Of a stretch of DNA of 44,823 bases, positions 16,664-26,737 are shown piece by piece. Below the pieces are notes generated by a model. It ran no database searches. It was not told the origin of the DNA and was given only the letters and a program-made list of their open reading frames with translations. Each line of letters starts with the position of its first letter. Within the stretch, counting starts at the first letter, position 1. The stretch is from NCBI RefSeq assembly GCF_027706745.1, contig NZ_JAQFWP010000061.1, positions 1 through 44,823 on the forward strand. The letters are read 5' to 3'. A program made the translations under genes and the position numbers. This stretch comes from Nocardiopsis suaedae (GTDB lineage: Bacteria > Actinomycetota > Actinomycetes > Streptosporangiales > Streptosporangiaceae).

Positions 16664-17479
16664 TCAGTCCGCCGACCCCGCGAGGGCCCGCAGCAGCTCG
16701 GCCGTCGCGGGGTCGGCGGGGTAGAAGGTCTCGACCGCGATCTCGTCCAGGGTGACGTCGCGCGCCGCCCCGAACACGGTGACGGTGTACAGGAGCGACA
16801 GGTCACCGTGGTCGGTGGCCACGCGCATGGGGACCGCGATGTCGTCGAGGTGCCCGGGCGCGGGCGCCTCCGGGGCGCCGTCCGCGGCGGAGGCGCCCGC
16901 CGGGGCGGGGTAGGCGCTCAGCTCCGCCAGCAGGTCGGCCAGGCCGGGGGCGGCGGTGCGGTCGAGCTGGCGGCGCACCCGCCGCAGCACGTGCGCCCGC
17001 CACTGGGCCAGGTTGCGGATGCGCGGGGCGAGGCCGCGGGGGTGCAGGGTCGCGCGCAGCATGTTGAGCCGCGGCTCGGCCAGGTCCGGCGGCATCTCCG
17101 CCAGGAACGCCGCCATCACCGGGTTGGCCGCCAGCAGGTCCCAGTGCACGTTCACCGCCACCGCCGGGTTCGGGACCTGGCCATCCAGGACCGAGCGCAC
17201 CGCGTCGGCGGCCGCGCCCAGGTCGGTGAAGGGGCGCTCGGCGTGCGCCGGGGCGAACCCGGCCGCCAGGTGCAGCGCGTTCCGCTCGCGCAGCGGCACC
17301 TCCAGCTCCTCGCACAGCCGCTCGACCATCTCCGAGCTCGGGGCCGACCGCCCCGTCTCCAGGCAGCTGAAGTGGCGGGTGGACACGTCGGCGGCGAGCG
17401 CCACGTCCATCTGCGTCCGCCGCCGGTGCGTGCGCCAGCGCCGGAGGAGCTCTCCGAACGGTTCAGTGGTGGCCGTCAT
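16664..17479 (-). CDS. XRE-family regulator with MmyB-like ligand domain
   Basis: The 271-residue product has an N-terminal XRE helix-turn-helix (about residues 5-65; RRRTQMDVALAADVSTRHFSCLETGRSAPS) and an MmyB-like C-terminal domain (about 100-270), whose marks are AVNVHWDLLAANPVMAAFL and the Arg-rich segment NLAQWRAHVLRRVRRQL. MmyB-type proteins regulate methylenomycin and many short-chain dehydrogenase genes, usually as divergently oriented pairs. Here the divergent gene is a SnoaL-like protein. The ATG at 17479 is favoured over an in-frame codon at 17530 because the HTH starts directly after it. Confidence 0.85.
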   Translation of the reverse strand: MTATTEPFGELLRRWRTHRRRTQMDVALAADVSTRHFSCLETGRSAPSSEMVERLCEELEVPLRERNALHLAAGFAPAHAERPFTDLGAAADAVRSVLDGQVPNPAVAVNVHWDLLAANPVMAAFLAEMPPDLAEPRLNMLRATLHPRGLAPRIRNLAQWRAHVLRRVRRQLDRTAAPGLADLLAELSAYPAPAGASAADGAPEAPAPGHLDDIAVPMRVATDHGDLSLLYTVTVFGAARDVTLDEIAVETFYPADPATAELLRALAGSAD

Positions 17480-17513
17480 GCGCCGAGCCTGGCGCATTCC
17501 CGGCGGCGCGGCA

Positions 17514-17530
17514 ATGACCCGCGAGGTCAT
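17514..17530. promoter_or_regulatory. Palindrome ATGACC-N5-GGTCAT, possible operator
   Basis: A perfect 6-bp inverted repeat with a 5-base spacer lies in the divergent region 34 bases upstream of the XRE regulator start. Its position fits an autoregulatory site that also controls the SnoaL-like gene. Confidence 0.45.
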
Positions 17531-17610
17531 CGACGGGCCGCGCCGGGCGGTCCAGGCTCTTCGTCAACGGCGGTGCCATCAGGCGCCGCGCCGACGGGGA
17601 GGAGCAGGCG

Positions 17611-18033
17611 ATGACCGACGGGGGACCGGACACGGCCGCGGCCGTCGAGCGCTACCTGGAGTTCTGGAGCGCGGAGACCACGGAGCGTCGGCGCGCGCTC
17701 GCGCCAGGGGTGTTCACCGGGGACGTGGGCTACCGCTCGCCGGTGGGCGCGATGGACGGACCCGAGGCGCTCGTCGACTTCGGCGCGCAGTTCAACGCGC
17801 ACATGGGCGCCGTGGCCTACGTCGCCCGCAGGGAGCCGGAGTCCCATAACGGCCGGGTGCGGCTGCTGTGGGAGATCCGGCTGCCGGACGGGACCTCGTT
17901 CGCCGAGGGCACCGACGTGCTGACGGTGGCCCCGGACGGGCGCGTGGAATCGGTGACCGCGTTCCTGGACCGGGAACCGGAGGGCTTCGAGCACGGCACG
18001 GACGGCGGAGACGGCGGAGACGGCCGCCACTGA
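17611..18033 (+). CDS. SnoaL-like (NTF2 fold) protein
   Basis: This 140-residue protein looks like a SnoaL/NTF2-fold domain: an N-terminal helix (VERYLEFWSAET), the loop VGYRSPVGAMDGPEALVDF, then strands RVRLLWEIRLPDGTSF and GRVESVTAFLD. Such domains can be cyclases, isomerases or simple binding proteins, and no active-site residue can be assigned. The C-terminus is an irregular Gly-Asp tail. GGGGAGGAG about eight bases before the ATG supports the start. It is divergent from the MmyB-like regulator and 23 bases ahead of the YHS-domain gene, so those two may be co-transcribed. Confidence 0.72.
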   Translation: MTDGGPDTAAAVERYLEFWSAETTERRRALAPGVFTGDVGYRSPVGAMDGPEALVDFGAQFNAHMGAVAYVARREPESHNGRVRLLWEIRLPDGTSFAEGTDVLTVAPDGRVESVTAFLDREPEGFEHGTDGGDGGDGRH

Positions 18034-18056
18034 CCGCAGGACCACGGGAGGACGGC

Positions 18057-18692
18057 ATGTTCCTGATCGAGATCGCGCACCCCGAGGGGGCGCTGGCGGA
18101 CGAGGACCGCAGGACGGTCGCGGCGGAGATCGTCGCGGGGCTGACCGGAGCGGGTGAGGAGGAGGCCGCCGAGGAGACCATGCGGTGGGCCCGCCGCATG
18201 ACGCACGTCGCGTTCCGCGGGCTCGGCGGCTGGACGACCGGAGACGGGCCGGTCACCGACGGGGCCGCCCCGCCGGTGTGGGTGACCGTCACCCTCCCGG
18301 AGCACTGGCGGGAGGAGTCGGCGCGGCACTGCATGGGCTGGATCCGCCGAGCCGTCCGCAAGGTGGACGAGGCGCACGGGTGGGAGCGGGTCGGCGGCGA
18401 CCTGTGGGTCAACATCGTCGGGGTGGCCGACGGCAGCATCGGCCTGAACGGCAAGCCCGCCACAGGGGAGTCGGTGGTGGAGTACATGACCGCGGACTTC
18501 CGCGCCGCGTTCGAGGAGGGCAGGGTCGCCCTCCCCGAGGGGAGGCTGCTCGACCCGGAGTGCGGCATGCAGGTGGCGGACGGCCCACGCGCGATGGTCC
18601 TCGAGCACGACGGGGTCCGCTACGGGTTCTGCGCGGAGGGCTGCCGGACCGCCTTCGCGAAGCGCCATGGGATCGAGGTCCCGGCGGCCTGA
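18057..18692 (+). CDS. Protein with C-terminal YHS metal-binding domain, tautomerase-like N-terminus
   Basis: The 211-residue product ends in a YHS domain (about residues 162-205): LDPECGMQVADG, then GVRYGFCAEGCRTAFAKR, with three Cys positioned as in YHS modules of copper enzymes and transporters. The preceding 155 residues resemble tautomerase-superfamily folds in length and pattern (MFLIEIAHPEG; VNIVGVADGSIGLNGKPAT), but residue 2 is Phe, not the catalytic Pro, so a tautomerase reaction is doubtful. GGGAGG lies upstream of the ATG. The combination may bind a metal or a small aromatic ligand; the function is unknown. Confidence 0.7.
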   Translation: MFLIEIAHPEGALADEDRRTVAAEIVAGLTGAGEEEAAEETMRWARRMTHVAFRGLGGWTTGDGPVTDGAAPPVWVTVTLPEHWREESARHCMGWIRRAVRKVDEAHGWERVGGDLWVNIVGVADGSIGLNGKPATGESVVEYMTADFRAAFEEGRVALPEGRLLDPECGMQVADGPRAMVLEHDGVRYGFCAEGCRTAFAKRHGIEVPAA

Positions 18693-18697
18693 GAGGG

Positions 18698-20179
18698 TCA
18701 CGGGCGGGTCCCGATGCGGCGCAGCGCCACCGCGGACGCCGCGGCCAGGGTCAGCACCAGCGCCGCACCGGTCCACCCCGCCGCGTTCATCCCCGCGGTG
18801 AACGCCTCCTCGGCCCGTTCCGGAACGCCTTCGGGGGTGCCGTCGGCCGCGGCGAGGTCGGAGAGGCTGTGGGCGCCGGGGCCCATCCGGGCCCCGTAGA
18901 CGGCGGCGGAGAGGCTGCCCATCAGGGCGATCCCCGCCGCCAGCCCCAGCTCCTGGACGGTCTCCGACAGCGCCGCGGCCGACCCGGCCCGCTCCGGCGG
19001 GGCGGCGCCGACCACCAGGTCGGTGCCGAGCGCCGCGATCGCCCCCAGGCCCAGGTAGACGAGGGTGAACGCGGTGACCACCGGGACCGGGCCGCCGCCG
19101 GGCGCGGCCGTGCCGAGCAGGAGGTAGCCCGTGGAGGAGAGCGCGAGCACCCCGGAGACCACGAAGCCCGGGCGGACCCACCGGGTGAGCACCGGCGCCG
19201 CGGTGGAGGAGAGCACCATCGCCAGCGCGGGCGGGCCGAACCACAGTCCCGCCTCCAACGGCGGCAGCCCTTCGATGATCTGCAGGTGGCGCGTGGTCAG
19301 CAGCATCGTGCCGCCCACGCCCACCAGCCCGGCCAGCATCATCGCCAGGGCCGTGCCGAAGGCGGGGTTCCGGAATAGGGACACGTCCAGGAGCGGGTCG
19401 GTGAGGCGGCGCTGGCGGCGCACGAACACGGCGGTGACGACCGCGCCGGCCGCCGCGGCGGCCGGCACCGTCGCGTCCAGGCCCTCCGCGGCGGCGTGCT
19501 TGACCGCGTAGACGACCGGCAGGACGGCGGCCAGGGACAGGGCGACGCTGGCGAGGTCGAGGCGGCCCGCGTGCGGCGCCCGGTACTCGGGCAGCAGCAG
19601 CGGGGCCAGGGCGAGCATCGCCCCGATGACCGGGACGGCGAGCAGGAACGCCGCGCCCCACCAGAAGTACTCCAGCAGCGCGCCGCCGACCAGCGGACCG
19701 GCGGCCATGCCCCCGGCGAAGAACGTCGCCCACAGCCCGATCGCCAGTGCGCGCTGCCGCGGGTCGGTGAACAGGGTGCTGATCAGCGCCAGGGTGGAGG
19801 GCATGAGGGTGGCCCCTGCCACGCCCAGGGCGGCGCGGGCGGCGATCAGCGTCTCGGGTGTGGGGGCGTAGGCGGCCGGGACGGAGGCGGCCACGAACGC
19901 CGCGCCCCCGATCATCAGCAGCCGCCGCCGGCCGATGCGGTCGCCGAGCGTGCCCATGGTGACGAGGAATCCGGCGATCATGAAGCCGTAGGCGTCCACG
20001 ATCCACAGTTCCTGGGCGGCGCTGGGGCGCAGGTCCGCCGCCAGCGAGGGCAGGGCCAGGTGGAGCACGGTCAGGTCCAGTCCCAGCAGGACCGTGGGCA
20101 GGGCGAGCACGGCCAGGCCCGCCCACGCGGCGGGTCCGGCCCGTCCGGTGCGGGTCCGGGCGGCGGTGGTTCGGAGCAC
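18698..20179 (-). CDS. MFS multidrug exporter, DHA2 family (14 TMS)
   Basis: The 493-residue membrane protein belongs to the drug:H+ antiporter-2 family (SmvA/QacA-like). The motif-A equivalent GTLGDRIGRRRLLMIGG and the family motif LDLTVLHLALPSLAADL near the N-terminus are clear, and hydrophobic segments cover nearly the whole chain, enough for 14 helices. The GTG start at 20179 has AAGGG upstream; no ATG gives a sensible N-terminus. It is divergent from an AfsR-like SARP regulator, so drug or metabolite export under that regulator is likely. Its end is five bases from the convergent YHS-domain gene. Confidence 0.88.
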   Translation of the reverse strand: MLRTTAARTRTGRAGPAAWAGLAVLALPTVLLGLDLTVLHLALPSLAADLRPSAAQELWIVDAYGFMIAGFLVTMGTLGDRIGRRRLLMIGGAAFVAASVPAAYAPTPETLIAARAALGVAGATLMPSTLALISTLFTDPRQRALAIGLWATFFAGGMAAGPLVGGALLEYFWWGAAFLLAVPVIGAMLALAPLLLPEYRAPHAGRLDLASVALSLAAVLPVVYAVKHAAAEGLDATVPAAAAAGAVVTAVFVRRQRRLTDPLLDVSLFRNPAFGTALAMMLAGLVGVGGTMLLTTRHLQIIEGLPPLEAGLWFGPPALAMVLSSTAAPVLTRWVRPGFVVSGVLALSSTGYLLLGTAAPGGGPVPVVTAFTLVYLGLGAIAALGTDLVVGAAPPERAGSAAALSETVQELGLAAGIALMGSLSAAVYGARMGPGAHSLSDLAAADGTPEGVPERAEEAFTAGMNAAGWTGAALVLTLAAASAVALRRIGTRP

Positions 20180-20230
20180 GGGGATCCCTTCTTCGCTGCG
20201 TACGGCGGCCACCACCCTGGGGAGGGCCGC

Positions 20231-20260
20231 GCACGCCGCACGCACGCCGCGCGCACGCCG
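20231..20260 (+). promoter_or_regulatory. Three direct repeats GCACGCCG at exact 11-bp spacing
   Basis: GCACGCCG starts at 20231, 20242 and 20253, one copy per helical turn, in the gap between the MFS exporter and the SARP regulator. SARP proteins bind short direct repeats spaced 11 bp apart, so this is a strong candidate binding site for the regulator encoded at 20297, controlling itself, the exporter, or both. Confidence 0.65.
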
Positions 20261-20284
20261 GGGCCGGGCTCCGGCGGGACTCAG

Positions 20285-20290
20285 TAGGTT
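20285..20290 (+). promoter_or_regulatory. Possible -10 (TAGGTT) of a leaderless SARP transcript
   Basis: TAGGTT ends seven bases before the ATG at 20297. The GGAGG at 20291-20295 is only one base from that ATG, too close for a normal ribosome binding site. A leaderless start is therefore plausible; no convincing -35 is visible. Confidence 0.4.
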
Positions 20291-20296
20291 GGAGGA

Positions 20297-22879
20297 ATGC
20301 GATTCGGGGTGCTCGGGCCGCTGGACGTCCGGGGCGGCGACGGTGGGCCGGTCGCCGTCCCCGAAGGGAAGGTCCGGGCGCTCCTGGCCGACCTGCTCGT
20401 GCACGGCGGGCGTCCCGTCCCCGCCGACCGGCTCGTGGAGGACCTGTGGCCCGGGCGCGCCCCGGGCCGCCCCCTCAACACGCTGCAGACCAAGGTCTCC
20501 CAGCTCAGGAAGTTCGTCGGCGCCGACCGGGTGCTGCTGTCGCCGGCCGGGTACCGGCTCCGCGTCGGGGAGGGTGAGGTCGACGCCGACCTGTTCGAGC
20601 GCGCCGTCGCGGGCGGGGCGCTCACCGAGGCGCTGGGGATGTGGCGCGGCCCGGCCTATGCCGAGTTCGCCGAGGCGCCCTTCGCCCGGGCCGAGGCCGC
20701 CCGGCTGGAGGAGCTGCGGCTGACGGCGGTGGAGGAGCTGGCCGCGGCGCGGGCGGAGTCCGGTGGCGCGGCGGCGATGGCCGGCGAGCTGGGCGCGCTG
20801 GCCCGCGCGCACCCGCTGCGGGAGCGGCTGCACGGCCTGTACATGCTGGCCCTGTACCAGGCGGGGCGGCAGGGCGAGGCCCTGGAGGCCTATGAGGGGC
20901 TCCGGCGCAGACTCCGGGACGAGCTGGGCGTCGACCCGGGCCCAGAGGCCGCCGGGGTGCACGCGCGCCTGCTGCGCGGGCGGGTCTCGCCCTCCTCGCC
21001 CGCCTCCGCACCGCGGGGCGGCCTGCCGTGCCCGCCCACCGCGCTGATCGGCCGCGAGGAGGACGCCGCGCGGGTCCGCGCGGCGCTGCGCGCCCCGGAC
21101 GCCGGCGTCCCGGTGACGGTGACCGGGCCCGGGGGCGTGGGCAAGACCCGCCTGGCGCTGGAGGTGGCGCGGTCCTCCGCCGGGGACTTCCCGGACGGCG
21201 TGTGGGTGGTCGAGCTGGCCGGGCTGGACCGGAGGGCGTCCGCATCCGACGTCGCCGAGCGCGTGGTCACCGCCCTGGGGCTGTGCGACGGGGCCGCCGA
21301 CGACGACGCGGACGACCTGGTGGAGTGGTGCCGCTCCGCCCTGGACGGCCGGCGCTGCCTCCTGGTCCTGGACAACTGCGAGCACGTCATCGACGCGGTC
21401 GCCGCCCTGGTGGCGGCGGTGGCGTCCGCCGACGGCGTACGGACGGCGGTGACCAGCCAGGAGGCCCTGGGCATGCCGGGGGAGACCGTGCTCCCGCTGG
21501 CGCCGCTGCCCGACGCGGACGCGGTGCGGCTGTTCGCCGAGCGCGCCCGCGCCGCCGACCCGGGGTTCGCGCTGACCGCGCACAACGCGCAGGACGTCGC
21601 CGCGGTCTGCCGCCGCCTGGACGGCATCCCGCTCGCCGTCGAGCTGGTCGCGGCCCGGATGCGGTCGCTCACTCCCGCCGAGGCCGCGGCCGGGCTCGAC
21701 GACCGCTTCGCGCTGCCGACCGGCCCCGGGCGCGGCAGGCCGTCCCGGCAGCGCACCCTGCGGTCGATGATCGACTGGAGCTGGGGGCTGCTGGACGGCG
21801 GGGAGCGCGCGGTGCTGCGCCGCCTGGCCGTGCACCGCGACGGCTGGACGGCGGACGCGGCCCGCGCCGTCTGTCCCGGCGCTCCGGGGCCCACGGCCGC
21901 CTCCGGTGTGCTCGGCGTCCTGTCCTGCCTGGTCGACCGGTCGCTGGTGGTGCGCGAGGGCGGGCGGTACCGGCTGCTGGAGTCGGTCGCGGCCTACTGC
22001 GCCGACCGGCTGGAGGAGGCCGGCGAGACCGGGGAGGTGCGGCGCCGGTTCACCGCCTTCCACGTGGAGCACGCCGAGCGGACCGGGCCTGGGCTGTGCG
22101 GGGGCGGTCAGCGCGAGGCGCTGGGGGAGCTGGACGCCGAGACGGTGAACAAGCGCGCCGCGCTGGAGGAGGCCGTGCGCGCCGGGGACGCGGAGGGCGC
22201 GCTGCGCCTGGCCGGGGCGCTGGCCTGGTTCTGGCGGCTGCGCAACCGGGTGGGGGAGGCGCGGCGCTCGCTCGACGCCGCGCTGGCCGTGCCCGGCGGC
22301 CCGCCCGCGGCGCGGGCCCTGGCCGAGGCCTGGCGGGCGGCCTTCGACGGGCGCGTCCCGACCTGCGGCTCAGCCGACCCCGGCACGCGGGCGCGCCTGC
22401 TGTGGTGCGCGCGGATGTCGGGCGCCCCCGGCGGGGAGGTCGCCGCCCGCGTCGAGGAGGTCCGGGCCCGCGCCGCGGCGGCGGGCGACCGCTGGGCCGA
22501 GGCGGCGGTTCCGGTGCTGCGGGCCGAGTGCGAGGCGGCCGAGTGCGAGGGGACCGACGGGGGTGGCGCGGACGCCGCGTGCGGCGCGGAGCTCTTCGGC
22601 GCCCTCGGGGACCGCTGGGGGCGGCTGCGGGGGCACATGGCGCTGGCGCGGGCGCGCGGCGCTGACGGCCCGCTGGCGGAGGACCTGCGCGCGGCCGAGG
22701 AGCTGGGCCTGTGGGGCGAGGCGGCCGAGGCGCTGCTGCTCTTGGGACGGATCGCGGACGCCCGGGGCGACCGGCCCGGGGCGCGGGCGCGGTACGCGCG
22801 GGCCCTGCGCATCGCCGAGGAGCACTCCTACGGGCGCGGTGCGGCCCAAGCGCGTGTGTCTTTGGACTCGGTCGAATAG
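20297..22879 (+). CDS. AfsR-like SARP regulator with NB-ARC ATPase
   Basis: The 860-residue product has an OmpR-like DNA-binding domain (about 1-90; FGVLGPLDVRGG, RPLNTLQTKVSQLRKFVG), a bacterial transcriptional activation domain (about 95-235; LHGLYMLALYQAGRQGEALEAY, LGVDPGPEAAGVHARLL), and an AAA/NB-ARC-type ATPase (about 250-560) with Walker A GPGGVGKTRLALEV and Walker B RCLLVLDNCEHV. A C-terminal helical region follows without obvious TPR consensus. AfsR/SARP proteins activate secondary-metabolite or stress genes. It is divergent from a DHA2 exporter, with phased repeats between them, so a drug- or metabolite-responsive pair is likely. Confidence 0.9.
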   Translation: MRFGVLGPLDVRGGDGGPVAVPEGKVRALLADLLVHGGRPVPADRLVEDLWPGRAPGRPLNTLQTKVSQLRKFVGADRVLLSPAGYRLRVGEGEVDADLFERAVAGGALTEALGMWRGPAYAEFAEAPFARAEAARLEELRLTAVEELAAARAESGGAAAMAGELGALARAHPLRERLHGLYMLALYQAGRQGEALEAYEGLRRRLRDELGVDPGPEAAGVHARLLRGRVSPSSPASAPRGGLPCPPTALIGREEDAARVRAALRAPDAGVPVTVTGPGGVGKTRLALEVARSSAGDFPDGVWVVELAGLDRRASASDVAERVVTALGLCDGAADDDADDLVEWCRSALDGRRCLLVLDNCEHVIDAVAALVAAVASADGVRTAVTSQEALGMPGETVLPLAPLPDADAVRLFAERARAADPGFALTAHNAQDVAAVCRRLDGIPLAVELVAARMRSLTPAEAAAGLDDRFALPTGPGRGRPSRQRTLRSMIDWSWGLLDGGERAVLRRLAVHRDGWTADAARAVCPGAPGPTAASGVLGVLSCLVDRSLVVREGGRYRLLESVAAYCADRLEEAGETGEVRRRFTAFHVEHAERTGPGLCGGGQREALGELDAETVNKRAALEEAVRAGDAEGALRLAGALAWFWRLRNRVGEARRSLDAALAVPGGPPAARALAEAWRAAFDGRVPTCGSADPGTRARLLWCARMSGAPGGEVAARVEEVRARAAAAGDRWAEAAVPVLRAECEAAECEGTDGGGADAACGAELFGALGDRWGRLRGHMALARARGADGPLAEDLRAAEELGLWGEAAEALLLLGRIADARGDRPGARARYARALRIAEEHSYGRGAAQARVSLDSVE

Positions 22880-22943
22880 ACCAATTCTCGTCCGAGCGGC
22901 GAGAACGCCTGGTGTGCCGGGGTTCGGCGACCCCGGGCCGCGC

Positions 22944-22970
22944 GGAGTCATTTTTGACTTACTCCAGAAA
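22944..22970 (+). promoter_or_regulatory. furA promoter/operator region
   Basis: An AT-rich block carries the inverted repeats GGAGT/ACTCC (22944-22948, 22961-22965) and AGTCA/TGACT (22946-22950, 22955-22959), the latter including a -35-like TTGACT. TTGACTTACTCCAGAAAAG (22954-22972) closely resembles, from memory, the conserved furA promoter element of mycobacteria and streptomycetes, where FurA represses itself and katG. Confidence 0.65.
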
Positions 22971-22989
22971 AGAGGTGAGACTCCGAGGT

Positions 22990-25711
<2,722 letters not shown>

Positions 25712-25727
25712 TCCCGTGCGATGAGTG

Positions 25728-25762
25728 AGGGCCGGTCCGGGCGCACGCCCGGGCCGGCCCTT
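25728..25762 (+). terminator. katG terminator hairpin
   Basis: AGGGCCGG-T-CCGGGC (25728-25742) pairs with GCCCGG-G-CCGGCCCT (25747-25761), a 15-bp stem with one G-U pair and a 4-base loop. It lies 16 bases after the katG stop and also separates katG from the convergent arsenic island. Confidence 0.8.
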
Positions 25763-25782
25763 CGTCATGCGCGCGCCCGCGC

Positions 25783-26643
25783 TCAGGCGGGGGCGCACTC
25801 GTACTCCGAGTGGCGGCGCTCCAGCAGGACGGTGTCGCGCCACTGCCCGTCCAGGCGGGCGACGCGCTCCCGGACGCCGACGGTCCGGAACCCGGCGGAG
25901 CGGTGCAGGGCCAGGCTCGCCTGGTTCTCGGGGAAGACCGACGTCTGCAGCGTCCACAGCCCCTCGTCCGCGTCGGCCTCGGTGACCTGGCGGTGGACGA
26001 GCGCCTTGCCGACGCCGCGCCCGCGGAAGGCGTCCCCGACGTACACCGACGTCTCAGCCACCCCGGAGTAGGCCGCCCGGGCCGACGCCGGCGCCGCCGC
26101 GGCCCACCCCGCGACCTTCCCGTCCGCCTCGGCGACCCAGCGGTGGCCTTCGAGCCACGTGGCGCCGAGCTCCTCGGCGGTGGGCACCTCGGTCTCGAAG
26201 GCGGCGTTGCGGGTGGCGATGCCCTCGCCGTAGATCCGCCGCACGTCCTCCATGTCGCCGGGCTCCATCGCCCGGACCGCCACGTCGGCGGGCAGGTCGG
26301 CGGGGCAGCAGGGCCGCGCGGAGAGCAGGCCCATGACCGCGTCGGCGGCGTGCGGCAGGCCGGTGCAGCAGGCGGGGTTGACCGCCACCCGGGTGGAGGT
26401 GCCCTCCCGGGTCAGCACGACGAAGCCGGCCTCGGCGAGCCTGCGCAGGTGGTGGGAGACGGTGGGCTGGCCGATGCCCAGCTCCGCCGCGAGTTCACCG
26501 ACCCCGGCGCCGCCCGGCCGGGTGGCCACCGTGTGCAGCAGGCGGACCCGGGTGGGCTCGGCCAGGCAGGCGAACCAGGAGGCGTAGGTCGCGGCGTCGG
26601 CGGGGTCCAGGGGCGGGGGCGCGGGGTCGGTCGTCAGTGCCAT
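25783..26643 (-). CDS. ArsR regulator fused to ArsN-type GNAT acetyltransferase
   Basis: The 286-residue product is a two-domain fusion. Residues about 15-100 are an ArsR winged helix (ASWFACLAEPTRVRLLHTV, GIGQPTVSHHLRRLAEAGFV), followed by the paired-Cys segments ACCTG and PCCPAD, suited to bind As(III). Residues about 120-285 are a GNAT acetyltransferase close to phosphinothricin acetyltransferases: MEDVRRIYGEGI, ETSVYVGDAFRGRGVGKALV, QTSVFPENQASLALHRSAGF and WRDTVLLERR. ArsN1 proteins of this kind acetylate the antibiotic arsinothricin. The fusion would join sensing of arsenic to detoxification of an arsenical antibiotic. It is divergent from a flavoprotein gene, with three operator-like sites between. 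Confidence 0.88.
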   Translation of the reverse strand: MALTTDPAPPPLDPADAATYASWFACLAEPTRVRLLHTVATRPGGAGVGELAAELGIGQPTVSHHLRRLAEAGFVVLTREGTSTRVAVNPACCTGLPHAADAVMGLLSARPCCPADLPADVAVRAMEPGDMEDVRRIYGEGIATRNAAFETEVPTAEELGATWLEGHRWVAEADGKVAGWAAAAPASARAAYSGVAETSVYVGDAFRGRGVGKALVHRQVTEADADEGLWTLQTSVFPENQASLALHRSAGFRTVGVRERVARLDGQWRDTVLLERRHSEYECAPA

Positions 26644-26652
26644 GGGTTCATT

Positions 26653-26723
26653 ATCGACCACCGTCGATGGTTGCGTCCATCGATCCTCATCGATAAAGTC
26701 CGATTCAATCGACGGGTATCGAT
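26653..26723. promoter_or_regulatory. Three ATCGAY-N4-RTCGAT operator sites
   Basis: Sites at 26653-26668 (ATCGACcaccGTCGAT), 26679-26694 (ATCGATcctcATCGAT) and 26708-26723 (ATCGACgggtATCGAT) have the same 16-bp palindromic layout, with half-sites exactly 10 bp apart. They fill the 94-bp gap between the ArsR-acetyltransferase fusion and the flavoprotein gene. Similar sites lie in front of acr3/arsC and arsR2. ArsR-family binding is the natural inference. Confidence 0.75.
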
Positions 26724-26737
26724 GAAAGGTGGCGGAG

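Noticed and set aside
20180-22072. Minus-strand frame continuing the MFS gene upstream through the SARP gene
   Set aside because: The translation before the exporter N-terminus is Gly/Arg/Gln-rich shadow of the SARP gene; the GTG at 20179 starts the recognisable protein.
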